A DNA stretch of 21,381 nucleotides from Chara braunii (taxonomy: Eukaryota > Streptophyta > Charophyceae > Charales > Characeae), in the NCBI GenBank assembly GCA_003427395.1, contig BFEA01000038.1, positions 1,661,848 to 1,683,228 on the forward strand. Reading direction: 5' to 3'. This document shows positions 1 through 9,539 of the stretch, one piece after another; position 1 is the stretch's first letter; the number at the start of each line of letters is the position of its first letter. The notes beneath the pieces are model-generated. The model worked only from the letters and a program-made list of their open reading frames with translations, searched no databases and was not told the origin of the DNA. A program made the translations under genes and the position numbers.

Positions 1-19
1 CCCCCCCCCCCCCCCCCCC
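1..19. repeat. Poly-C run at the window edge
   Basis: The window opens with 19 consecutive C. It may be a true homopolymer tract or an assembly end artefact. The bases that follow (20-138) hold nothing I recognise. Confidence 0.8.
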
Positions 20-138
20 TCCTTTTCATAAGTCTGGTAATTATCAAAGTATTTATTCCAGTGAGATCGTTGCCTCTGACAAGATTTTGATTCGGTGATG
101 AGTGGTCGGTTAGAGGGGGAGGACAGATAGACAAACCA

Positions 139-2149
139 ATGGATGAGTCAGCGATGGTTAAACGGGTCTATACGCAGCACCAAAAAAAACAGATAGGCAA
201 CCTCCTTGATACATGTTTCAAGGACGGGATCTTCCCGGCTGGTCTCGAAATAGGGGTTGCCCAATTGAGCGACGATATTTCGCGATTTGACTTGAATGAA
301 GAATACTCGGAATTGAACATCTAGTGGCTGAAAGAACATGCTGTAACGATCATGTTTGAAAATGAAGCTACAACCCTGTCCAATTCGATGAAAAAGAAAC
401 TGGTGAGGGTTTATGAGAACGCATGGTATGATGCCGGGATTATAGAAAAATCAGTGACGAGGGGAAGGTATCAAAGTGAAGGGAATAATCTAGTTCTTTT
501 TTGTCTCTTCGGAGAGTTCGATCATTCAATGGATGCTCACAAAAAAAAAAGATAAAATCCACTGCGAGGACAGGGGCTCCAAGTGGTTTGGGTTCGATGT
601 CCGAGAGTCCCCTTGCAAATGATGTCCACTTTAAGAGTGGCAGTTGTAGATACTTTCAGCCAAGTCCTGAAGTCATATCCCACGGAGCAGGACGACGAAG
701 AACCAGAGTTAGGGAGTGTCCGTTTTGACCTGGATCCTACTGCTCAACCGAGAATTCATACATACTAGGCTAGCGGTAGGTATTCCAAATCAAGGAGATT
801 ATTATTTCGAAATCTTGTCGGCAAACACCCCTTGGTGTAATGTTTGTCGCTCCTTTTATCACGTTCAAACTGACGACACTGGGCCAGCCAAAGAGATTGA
901 TCCATTAAAAAATCCAGGCCCACGTCAACCACCCCCGGATTCGTCGTTCTCAGGCTTTGTGCCGGTGGGGGAGACCTCCCCAACCAACGGCTTCCGTCGT
1001 CTCCCAAGGGGAGTGTGGAATGACTCATCCCCGTATGAAAAGGCAGGACCGCGGTAGAACAACAAGAGAGAAGCAAAAGGGGACAGACAAAGGAAGAATA
1101 AGGGGAGAGAAATCAGAGCTGGCAACCGAAAAAGACCGGACCTAAACGGATCGGACCAAAAGAACAAGGGTAAGTCCGGAGGAAAGGAAAGAGAAAAGGA
1201 GAGGGAGTCGGAGAGAGAAAGGGAAAAGGAGAAGGAAAGAGCAAGAGAGAAAAAAAAGGAGGAGGCAGAGAGAGAAAGGAAGAGAGAAATGGAAAGAGAA
1301 AGAGAGAGAATAAGGGAAAGGGAAAAAGAGATGAAACGGGAACATGAAAGATCCAAAGACAAGGAAAGAGAGAAGGAAAAATGGATGGTGGTGGCAAAGG
1401 AAAAGGGTATGAAAGGGATCCAGAAATTACCACATGATAAAGATGTTAATATGGCAATACTGGAGGAATCGACCGTCACCTCCTCCAAACGTGGGAGTGG
1501 AGCGGGGGGAGGGGACGTGCGAAGGGAGAGTTCAGGGGTCATAGACAGACTCAGAAAAGTCCCTCTTCCGAGTGGATTAACCCTGGCAGACCTAGTTAAC
1601 ATCCAAAAAATCTTGATCCCATTAATATGTGTCAACTCAAACAAAGGGTTAATGGTAATAGCAACACAACTTGTCCATGGCCTATTGGAGCTCCCTACAA
1701 CGGACGTAGAAGGGGCGCTGATCGAAATGGCAATCTTAGAGAAGGTCAAGCCCCTTATTCCAAATTTTATGCAAGTAAGGGTGATTCTGATAGTAAGAGT
1801 CGGCTGCTATACGACAGAAGATGGAAATGGGATTAACGCGAGATTGTACTTTGTTTTCTTCGACGCAAAGATGGACAATCAGACGATGCAACAGTTGACC
1901 ACAATGGACAAAGATTGATTCCCTCTGTCCATTTTGGACTCCCCGTCCAACGAGAACTTAAATACGATAATATTTAAGCAAACCATGACAGCCACTACGA
2001 TTGCACAGTGGCTAGCAACATCTGCATATAGAGAACTGATCTTCAAACCAGATTTCTCTAATGTTTTGCGCGTTCCTTGGATGGAACAACAAAATCTGAA
2101 GGGGGGAGAAGGAGTCTGTCGTCGAAAACAATTGGATATGAACGTGTGA
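139..2149 (+). pseudogene. LINE element A, ORF1 (nucleic-acid-binding protein) pseudogene
   Basis: This is a decayed ORF1 of an L1-type LINE; such proteins coat the element RNA. Frame 1 reads from the ATG at 139 to about 768, through stops at 322-324 and 553-555. Reading then shifts to frame 2 (about 770-2149), which has stops only at 1055-1057 and 1916-1918. Near 845 the frame-2 protein reads WCNVCRSFYH, preceded by a YYFEILSANTP stretch. This has the layout of the CX2CX4HX4C zinc knuckle in plant LINE ORF1 proteins, but the last Cys is replaced. A proline-rich linker follows (about 910-960), then a Glu/Arg/Lys helix of about 70 residues (1178-1385), then an ordinary globular-looking stretch (about 1570-1918). 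The family call rests on the knuckle position and on ORF2 of a LINE lying downstream. The C-terminal part is unrecognised. Confidence 0.55.
1166..1385 (+). repeat. Polypurine tract encoding the ORF1 charged helix
   Basis: About 220 bases are almost pure A/G on the plus strand. In frame 2 they encode alternating ER/EK residues with no stop, continuing the ORF1 reading frame, so this is coding low complexity and not a free microsatellite. The protein would form a long coiled coil or single alpha helix. The minus strand is correspondingly C/T-rich, and the long minus-strand Ser/Leu/Phe ORF over it (925-1749) is a shadow. Confidence 0.75.
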
Positions 2150-2640
2150 TACGCAACCTCACGCCCCCTCGCGGCTTCCCGTACGGGGTCGCCGATCAGA
2201 GTTCTAGGAGGGGCATGGCCGAGGATTTTTGGCCGTAAGGGTTGAGTCTCCCGGACGGAACGGGAGGCCCTCGTTTCGTGCCAGAGGTTTTCCCCAGAGT
2301 CGAACTGTCGTCGCGGAGCCGCGTGAGGGTCGGATCACTCCGAAACGATAAAATCAAAAAGGTTTCCGCGAAAATGAACTGCCGTCATGCATCGGGACGG
2401 AAAAAGGCATCAAGGGGAGAGGACCATGGCGGCGGAAGACAAAACTTCGGCCGTCAGGGGTTTGGGGGATAGGTGGTTGGTTCGAGGCCGTCAAGCCTCG
2501 GCGTCGGACTCACAGAGTCCGCGCGAAAGTTTCCGGGAGGGTAACGTGGCGGGAGGACTCGTCGGCATCCGAATTCGAAATTGCGCGGGCAGCGTCCCTG
2601 CACTACGGGAAAGCTCGGGGAAACGTGTCGCTCCCTCGTA

Positions 2641-2762
2641 ACCCAGGACCAGCCGTCGCCAAGAACACGAGTCCCCCTGGCACTGTCTCTTATACACATC
2701 TAGATGTGTATAAGAGACAGACCCAGGACCAGCCGTCGCCAAGAACACGAGTCCCCCTGGCA
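2641..2762. repeat. 42-bp perfect direct duplication around the adapter
   Basis: The 42 bases at 2641-2682 (starting ACCCAGGACC, ending CCCTGGCA) recur identically at 2721-2762, separated exactly by the adapter. The real locus most likely has one copy, running straight from 2682 into 2763. Confidence 0.95.
2683..2720. other. Nextera mate-pair junction adapter left in the assembly (artefact)
   Basis: The 38 bases are two inverted copies of the 19-bp Tn5 mosaic end used in Illumina Nextera libraries: CTGTCTCTTATACACATCT (2683-2701) followed by AGATGTGTATAAGAGACAG (2702-2720). This head-to-head form is the circularisation junction of Nextera mate-pair libraries. It is not biological. It generates well-known contaminant peptides such as SYTHLDVYKRQ and SLIHI in overlapping ORFs. 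Confidence 0.98.
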
Positions 2763-3239
2763 ACACCAGCGACAATCAAATTGCGGCCGCCACGCGGCGT
2801 GAGCGGCCGACCAGGGCAACACCGTTAAACCCGTGTAAGGCAATATTAGAGTCGGGGAATCAAAACGATCAATCANGACAAACNCGTTCCCCNTTATATC
2901 ACACGCCCGAGGCGGGTCTTGCCAACACACTTGCTCCGTCCGCCTCAGCGCGCGCCGTACGTCCGCATCGCAGTAGACGTTGTCGTCATCTGTGATGGGG
3001 AAGGTCGGTAGCGAGATGAGACGGTCGGAGGTACGTGATGAACACGGGCAAGATCCCGCGTTCCTGGTCATCCGAACCAACAACGAATCCATACAACAAT
3101 CGACGCAATTCTTCTCTCTTAAAAGTGGGTGCGTCGAGGGAAGATGATGAACTTTAAGCTTTCTCTCCTTGCGGGGGCGTCGACCGTCCGCGCGGACGTA
3201 GGCGGTTGACGTCACCGGTATGGGGAGAAGAAGCTCCAA
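2721..3239 (-). CDS. Possible minus-strand ORF, unknown product (doubtful)
   Basis: A reading frame with no stop runs on the minus strand from 3239 down to the adapter, about 173 codons, crossing three N bases. The start begins MELLLPIPVTS; the last six codons of the apparent ORF come from the adapter and are not real. The protein has several Cys (for example NCVDCCMD) but no family I recognise, and codon use is not obviously protein-like. It could be an exon, a relic, or chance in GC-rich DNA. I favour chance. Confidence 0.15.
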
Positions 3240-3269
3240 GAGCGATGACTATCAGTTCAAAAAAGGAAG

Positions 3270-3328
<59 letters not shown>

Positions 3329-3336
3329 AGAGAGAG
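3270..3336 (+). repeat. (GA)n microsatellite
   Basis: About 26 GA repeats run from 3272 to 3322, followed by an interrupted purine tail to about 3336. This is a simple dinucleotide repeat; its exact length in a short-read assembly is unreliable. Confidence 0.95.
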
Positions 3337-3479
3337 TTACGCTAAAACCGCGCGCGAGCGCGGGAAAGTCCGCGGAGGGGAGGGGAACAACCGGATCAAC
3401 ACACTCGTACTCCTAAGCAGACAGTCCCCCAGTTCAGTTTCCCCATCCCCGCCCGGACGAGTACATTATACATACATGC

Positions 3480-4562
3480 ATGCCATCAACAACCCGTAAC
3501 AGGACATCTAATCATCCATGGACCTTCGACATCACTCATGTGCACAACCAGCTCCCATCACTCGGGGCTTCAGACACACACGACATGCATAGACAAAGCA
3601 GCAATGGAGATAAAAGCGAGTCCTTCTTGTACACAAAAAATTCAATTAGCTGCCGCCCCCAGGCGCAGCCTTCAAAACTCCCCAAGACCACTGACCACCA
3701 TAGCCACAAGGCCCTGCTGCAGCCGGCGTCCAATCCCCACCACTGCTCAGTCCCTCCGACTGCTTCGCCCCGAGACTATTGCGGGTCCACCCCATGTCGT
3801 CACTCCGCCCGTCCTTGGGCTCGTCGAGCCTGTTCGACGCCGCGGACTCTCGCGCATAGCTCGCGCAGCATTGCAGTCGAGATCAAAGAGAGGGAGAAGA
3901 GAGGGTTGCGCGAATTTATAGCGCGGGAGGCGGCGGGTTGTCAGCGCGAGGTGCGGGCAGCGCAGGTTGTAGATGAGCAGGACAGGAGGGGGGGTGGGGA
4001 GTTAGAGGGTTCGACCCGCGAGATGGCATGGTCCTACGTGATTGGGGTGTCCGTTCAAGTGGCGCGCGATTTCCCGCTCTCCACATTGATCCGAGCATCC
4101 CAACTACGCAGCCAATCACTTCGCGGGGTAAGGATCGAGTTGGGCGGAGGGGAAGACGAAGAGTCCGTCATGGGGAAAATGCGCGCATCAAGAAGGGAAG
4201 ATGGCGCGAGGATGCAAAGCAAGAAACGGGGATGCGAGACGCGCGAAGAGATCGGAGCTTGGGTGTGCGCGCAAAAATTCAAAAAGTCCCAACCGCACCC
4301 GTTTCTTGGTTTTCATACCGCGGCCGCTATTTGCCCGCGGGAGTTATTAACCAAACAAAATGAAAAAGCCGTTTCAAAAAGAAAACAAAAGCAAAAAGAA
4401 AGAAAACCCCTTTCTATCCGCGCCCGTACTTCGGGGCTTCCGCGGGATTTTTCCCCAGGGATACGGCAAGCCGCGCGGTACGGATCTGAGCTTATCACAA
4501 ACGCCCCTGGCATCGGCCGAATCCAAGACCCCTTCGACATTTCAACGACCTATGTTGCCTAA
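3480..4562 (+). CDS. Open reading frame of 360 codons, unknown product (doubtful)
   Basis: This is the longest uninterrupted ORF in the window, from the ATG at 3480 to the TAA at 4560-4562. The N-terminal part is His/Ser/Pro-rich, the middle is Arg/Glu-rich, and a Lys-rich stretch (KRKQKQKERK) lies near residue 300. I recognise no domain, signal peptide or membrane segment. Its last ~200 bases overlap, in another frame, the N-terminal region of LINE A ORF2, and other frames here are also open for over 100 codons. GC-rich composition can produce such ORFs. An exon or a LINE-associated leader protein are alternatives. Confidence 0.2.
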   Translation: MPSTTRNRTSNHPWTFDITHVHNQLPSLGASDTHDMHRQSSNGDKSESFLYTKNSISCRPQAQPSKLPKTTDHHSHKALLQPASNPHHCSVPPTASPRDYCGSTPCRHSARPWARRACSTPRTLAHSSRSIAVEIKEREKRGLREFIAREAAGCQREVRAAQVVDEQDRRGGGELEGSTREMAWSYVIGVSVQVARDFPLSTLIRASQLRSQSLRGVRIELGGGEDEESVMGKMRASRREDGARMQSKKRGCETREEIGAWVCAQKFKKSQPHPFLGFHTAAAICPRELLTKQNEKAVSKRKQKQKERKPLSIRARTSGLPRDFSPGIRQAARYGSELITNAPGIGRIQDPFDISTTYVA

Positions 4563-5846
4563 GGGGGCCCTGCGCATAGTGTCGTGGAATATTAGAGGTT
4601 TTTGTGACACTAATATTGAATGTAAAAGAGAACGGCTTAAATCATGGTTGCATTACAAGAAGACAACGATAGTCTGTATACAGGAGTCCAAGTTGGATGA
4701 GCGCAGACTGTCCTCTGATTCCACATGGTGGTCAGGCTCATAATTCTGGGTCCCAGCGAGAGGGTTGGTTGGGGAATTTGGGACATATGGGGGTACAGGA
4801 ATCTTAATTCATAGGGACCTGGAAACCACAGTAATCGATTATAAGGCAGATATTTGGGGACGTTGGGTTTGGGTCAAACTAACAGTGGGAGAGGAGGGTT
4901 AACAGCCATTTCGTCAAAACGGGCATATTATATTTTTTGAACAAAATTGAAATTGAGTTTTTGGACCAAAATCCGGTCCAAAGTTTTGGCTCTTGGGGGT
5001 CCGACGTTCCTACAACGCTGGACCCCCTAGATGTATCTGGTCTCAGCTTGAGGTCAGATATATCTAGGGGGTCCGACGTTCTAGGAATGCGGGACCCCCC
5101 GAAGCCAAAAGTTTGGACCGGATTTCGGCCCAAAAACTCAATTTCAATTTCGCTAAAAAAAAATAATATGTCCGTTTTGACGAAATGGTCGTTGATTGGA
5201 TAATCATGTCCCTGTACCTCCCAACATACTTTCACGAACAGACACATTTTGTAGCAGAACTGCCTAGTTTGATTCCAAATTCGGACCACCTGATACTGGC
5301 CGCAAATTGGAATACGGTGTTGAATCCGTGGTTGGACAATCCCAAGGTGACCTCTATTAGAACATATGCTAGTCTATTACAAGCTTTTATAATATCACAA
5401 AACTTAACAGATGCCTTCCGAATTCCTATCCAGGTAGTCATGGCTATACCTGGTTTGGGTCCCAGACCCCCCCCGCTCGCAGGAGATTGGACTATTTGTC
5501 GAGGGGAAGTCCGTGGAACAACTGTACAAAAATAGAGGTAGGTTTGTCCTATATCTCATACCATCAACCAGTACACGCGAAATTCAAAATGTCACATGAA
5601 AAACGCTTTGGCCCCTCATACTTTAAGTTTAACACTAACCGTCTAAGGGATGGGGGTGTAATTGAGTGGATTCAAAAGCATTTGGACCAATGGCCTCGTG
5701 CCCGCCACCTTTTCGCAGAGGAAGCCCTTTGGCTGGAGGTGGGGTTCAGAATCCTGCAAGGGTCTTTGAACAACATCTCCAGGATCAAAACTATAAAAAG
5801 TCAGATATTTGAAACCTCGCTGATAGCGGGTACGGACGCCTACTAG
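4360..5846 (+). pseudogene. LINE element A, ORF2 N-terminal: APE-type endonuclease domain (broken)
   Basis: The endonuclease nicks target DNA to prime reverse transcription. From an ATG at 4360, after a Lys-rich leader, the frame reads LRIVSWNIRG (4573 on) and IVCIQESKLDE (about 4670), the standard first two motifs of the domain. A TAA at 4741-4743 stops it. Further pieces are HRDLETTVIDYKADIWGRWV (about 4810-4870), then after the MITE SDHLILAANWNTVLNPWLD (about 5280), the NTV motif region, and LTDAFR (about 5407). A frame change follows before RLDYLSRGSPW (5480s). The usual SDH catalytic motif near the end reads SYH (about 5560), so the Asp is lost. The frame continues to a TAG at 5844-5846. 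The domain is interrupted by a foldback MITE and is dead. Confidence 0.85.
4901..5193. mobile_element. Foldback MITE-like inverted repeat inserted in the LINE A endonuclease
   Basis: The left arm (4901 on, GCCATTTCGTCAAAACGGGC) is matched in reverse complement by the right arm ending at about 5193 (GTCCGTTTTGACGAAATGG). Pairing continues inward through almost the whole element to a centre near 5050, where TAGATGTATCTG faces CAGATATATCTA. Each arm also holds a smaller inverted repeat (GGGGTCC and GGACCCC). The same peptide fragment, IEIEFL-x-x-NPVQ, therefore appears on both strands. Length about 293 bp, no coding capacity. It separates two parts of the endonuclease reading, so it inserted after LINE A. 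I cannot define a target-site duplication with confidence. Confidence 0.85.
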
Positions 5847-6005
5847 TCAACCAAACGCAAACGTGGGATTTTGAAGTTAGAAAAAATTGAAATAAAAAAA
5901 ACATGAACAAGGGTCACAGTGTTGGTCCAACGTAACATCATTGTTGGGGACAGAATGACGAAGAACACGTTTTAGAGACTCATTTTACTGAAAGCTAGAC
6001 CCCCC

Positions 6006-7744
6006 ATGAATCAATTAGCTCACCCATTTGCTACTCAACCAATACTAACCGAGGACATACATCAGATGTGTGAGTATGCAAAATTATATTTCTATGACAT
6101 TTTAACTACAAGGCAACCTTTCGATGGTATGGACTCAAATCTGAGAGAAAACTTTGATTTTAAGGACCTCACACAGGCAAGGGTCTCTCCTCAGGCAAAG
6201 CTGGACTTGGACAGACCAGTTACATTTGAAGAACTTCTCTAGGCAGCAAAATAGATGGCCACAGGGAAATGTCATGGGGATGATGGTCTACCAGTTGAAG
6301 TATATTTAGCAGTGTGGCCGCAGATCAGTCAATTCCCCGTAAAGTGCTACAATGGAGTATTAGAGGGTGGAAATCTAACGAAAAGAATGTTGAATGGGGT
6401 TATTTCCTTACTCTACAAGAAAGGAGAAAAATCTTAAATTAGGAGCTGACGTCCAATCTTAGTCCTAAATGTGTTCTACAAAATTTTAGCCAAAACCTTG
6501 GCGTTGCGGCTATCGAGGTATCTTCCAGATCTAATTCAAAAGGAGCAAGGTGCTTTTGTCAAACAAAGATCTATAATGAATAATATAGCAAACATAATAC
6601 AAGCGTTGGAAGTAATTGCCGCAGAGAATCAGAATGTCGTAGTCGTTCTCTTGGACATGGAAAAGGCCTACGACAGGGTGGGGTGGCCTTTGTAATGACC
6701 ACTCTGAAGCATATGGGGTTTGGTGAAATATTTTCTCATTGGGTAGCTACAATGTACTCAATGGCAACAACCCTAGTTATGGTCAACGGATATAAGTCCC
6801 ACCAATTCTCCTTGCCACCGTCTCTTAGATAGGGTTGTCCGTTAGCCCCGTTGCTCTTTGGGATTCATATGGAAGTTTTGGTTGACAACATTCAGTATAT
6901 AGAGCATATTGTAGGGCTCAAGCTTCATAATTAGATTCAGTGGAAGGGAGGAACTTTGACGGATGATCTAACAATTGCATGTGCCAATAATAAACCGTCT
7001 CTAATAACACTGAGGAAAATTTTGAACTCTTACTGCGAACTGTCAGAGGTTTCCATCAACTGGAATAAATCTACTTATTTTTTACCTAAGGGCTATGATC
7101 TGAAAGTAAATTGAGGTGTTAAACAAGTGTCGGCTGACTCGTCTAAGTGGTTCTTAGGCGTACAGGTGAAATTAGTCAACAATGCAGACTTTCAAGATTC
7201 CATGTTGGTGGAAAGATTTGTGAACAGGCTATCTAGTTCGAGTTATAAAGGACATCTCTCCTTATTTGGAAGAACTATGGTAATCCAAGCAGCAGGCTTT
7301 GTGGTCCTATGGTTTGTAATGGCTACACATCTGTTAGGAAACAAGGCATATAAAAATATAAAGAACGTTGCTGCAAGGTTGCTATGGAAACCAGAAGCAA
7401 CAGAGGACCAAAACTTCTTCTCCAAGGTGGTTTGGGAAACTATCTGCCACCCTAAAGAAAAGGGTGGTCTAGGCCTGCTCGATCCAAAATAGCAGAACCT
7501 TGTATTGCTGGCTAAGTGGTCTGTAAAGGCACTGCTTGAGGACCCTGAGTCCCCATGGCTTTCATTGGCTATATATATTCAGAGTATTATGGAATGGAAT
7601 CTGAGTAGGCCTGAGGATGCTTTAGCATGTCTTCTTAGTCGATCTTTTGTGAATAGGAACGTTAAATTTGTATTCTGGTCGAATATCTTAATAGCCTGGC
7701 AAAAGATGTTTCCAACAGAAAGAGAAAGTCCTGACTGGAAATAA
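6006..7744 (+). pseudogene. LINE element A, ORF2 reverse transcriptase domain (broken)
   Basis: This is the polymerase that copies element RNA at the nicked target. Frame 3 (6006-6695) carries GDDGLPVEVY (about 6277; normally P-G-x-D-G-L-P), YKKGEKS, RPILVLNVFYKILAKTLALR (about 6450), GAFVKQRSIMNN, and LLDMEKAYDRVGW (about 6650), which keeps the first catalytic Asp. Stops interrupt it at 6240, 6252, 6435 and at 6447-6449, where the Trp of the family NWRPI motif reads TGA. The frame is lost at about 6695. In frame 2, GCPLAPLLF (about 6837) follows a TAG, and the catalytic FADD box reads LTDD (about 6957). SINWNKSTYFLPKG and WFLGVQV follow, then two fairly intact blocks at 7127-7492 and 7505-7744. 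It is a multiply broken, inactive copy of ordinary domain order. Confidence 0.9.
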
Positions 7745-9011
7745 TCGGTTCCGAATCAAATATTATTTGAAAACCCGTTGATTCTGAGTACAACGGGTCT
7801 CCCGTTATCCGCCTTGACTTGGCCAGGAAGTTTGGCAAGGCTTGGGTAGAGAAAGGGATAGTACGAGTTAGCGATATTTGGGATGAGCAAGCTATGAAAT
7901 GGAAGGGACTTGCTCAGGTCAAAGACTGCCTAGGCAGATTGAAACACATTGCTACTATGTTGGATGCGCTACAGAAAGCCATCCCCCAAAGTTGGATCAG
8001 TTTATTGACAGGCGACAAAATTCTTACAGACAACCTATGGTTATTCTCACAGTTAAAAAAAAATGTTGTATGGCAAGTTAAAACAGATTTTTGTGAAGAT
8101 GGTTGGGCGCCAACAGAATGGTTGCTAGCCAATGACTTCTCATATAACAAAACACTGACTCAAGGGGGCAACGTGAGACAAGATATCCTGTAGGACTCCT
8201 CTGAAGTTTCAGTCAGAACTAAAACACAACGAGCTCCGGCACGAGACACATTGTTGATAAGAGTTTCTCTTTCGAGAGGTCTGTCTGCAGTAAAGCTAGC
8301 TCCGATAGCATGACTGTGGGTTGGTGTCACATGTAGGAAAAGAGGATATTGGGACTGGATGAATACGTGACCAAAAAAGGCACAAGTTTACTGCAACAGA
8401 AAGTTAAAAAAACGCCCCACAGGGTGGTGGCTAAGAGAAGGCAAGATCAGGACCTTCTTCCCATATCTGCAGAACAACTTTTGTCAAGATGGAAGCAGGT
8501 CAAACATCTACCTTCACAGCGGTTAGCTAGTGTCTTGTGGTTACAATCCATGTTGGCGACAACCTCCGCAGTATGTCTGGTCGCCAAAGGGATGAAAATT
8601 TCGGCCTCGCGTGTTCGGTTCAGACGGATGTGGGAAGACTCACGCCATCTGTGGTAAACATGTCTGGCATCGAGGAGAATATGGAACTGGTGGATACAAC
8701 ATTGGGATCTTATCACAGAAGGTAAATTTGTCTAGTCCGATGATTGGATCTTGAATGGGGTTCACGATAAGATCAGCACCTTGGCCTGTGATTGGTTGTA
8801 TGTAGCGCAGGTGTCTCGAGCAATCTTAATGAAAATAATATGGGATGACGAAAACAATCAACTCTTCAAAAACAAGTTCATCTTAGACAATGCTGTCAAG
8901 AATACGGTAACTAAGTAACTGAAACTCACAATTCGTAATGACTGGCTCCGCAGATTTGACGGTGGTAACAAGTGCAAGGTCAGGAAATGGTTCGGGAACA
9001 CTTGGGGGTAG
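7745..9011 (+). pseudogene. LINE element A, ORF2 C-terminal region (broken)
   Basis: The protein-like sequence continues after the reverse transcriptase in several frames. The block at 7819-8193 includes ADIW-like VSDIWDEQAMKW and KAIPQSWISLL; the second motif recurs in LINE element B as QAIPQSWVVIL, tying the two elements to related families. A block at 8349-8657 follows, then a frame change near 8620 to CGKTHAICGKHVWH, which may be the remnant of the C-terminal zinc-binding region common in plant LINEs. The last readable stretch (about 8750-9011, with a TAA at 8917-8919) ends LRRFDGGNKCKVRKWFGNT before a TAG at 9009-9011. Function of this tail is poorly known. Confidence 0.65.
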
Positions 9012-9370
9012 AGTCCATATTAGTCAAGCTTACTGCAGAATGCAGATTATGCTTTTCGCCCTGACTCCTCTCCCCACCTGGTCATGGACAGCATTTTAGC
9101 TTTCCCCCTTAACTCCACTCTAGTAACCAGAGTTTCAGGAGCGGTTTCCCTGGTATGATACAACAGACAATTTACCTATTGAGGTTTCACTTTTTTCTAG
9201 TTGTTTTGAAAATTTCCTTGGGAAGGGACACTGGACCCAGTTTCCAAAAGCCTATAGCTGGGTAATGGCCCGAGCATGTTGAGTACCGGGTTGATATGTG
9301 GGGTGTATTCCCGGGCCCCTGTCCCTCACGTGGAATGAAATGTTCTATTTCTCCAAAAAAAAAAAAATAA
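9012..9370 (+). other. LINE element A 3' untranslated region and A-rich tail
   Basis: No protein-like reading follows 9011. The sequence runs to TTCTCC followed by 13 A and short TAA repeats (9354-9372). A 3' end of this shape fits an L1-type LINE tail. I did not find the matching target-site duplication. Confidence 0.45.
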
Positions 9371-9423
9371 TAATAAATCCAACTAGACACGTGGATCACC
9401 AAGCAACTACGATAACTTGGGAT

Positions 9424-9458
9424 TTAAAAAAAAACAAAAAAAAAACAAAAAAAAACAG
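9424..9458 (+). repeat. Interrupted poly-A stretch
   Basis: Runs of A separated by single C form about 35 bases just upstream of the readable part of LINE element B. It may be a second LINE tail or simple low-complexity DNA. Confidence 0.6.
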
Positions 9459-9539
9459 AGATCAAAAGGGAGGTACACCTACTCACATCCCAAACCCAGT
9501 ACACAATCGGACAACTATTACTGGACTTCCATGACAAAG

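Larger units (their letters stand above)
2150..3260. other. GC-richer segment with no recognised gene
   Basis: The sequence between the LINE A ORF1 remnant and the microsatellite is richer in CpG than the flanking LINE DNA. It contains three single N bases (2876, 2884, 2893) and the adapter artefact at 2683-2720. I see no tRNA, rRNA or recognisable protein. The short ORFs spanning 2454-2828 are created or extended by the adapter. It may be foreign DNA inserted between ORF1 and ORF2 of LINE A, or unrelated sequence joined during assembly. Confidence 0.5.

Noticed and set aside
925-1749. Long minus-strand ORF (274 codons) rich in Ser, Leu and Phe
   Set aside because: It is the complement of the ER/EK-coding purine tract of ORF1; its composition is fully explained by that low complexity.
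2454-2828. Three overlapping ORFs near the adapter
   Set aside because: They include peptides translated from the sequencing adapter and from the duplicated flank.
4000-4022. GGGTTCGACCC resembling a tRNA B box
   Set aside because: Flanking bases do not form a T stem, and there is no acceptor, D or anticodon arm upstream.
4937-5289. Two opposite-strand ORFs with the same IEIEFL...NPVQ peptide
   Set aside because: They are read from the two arms of the foldback MITE; the similarity reflects the inverted repeat, not a gene.
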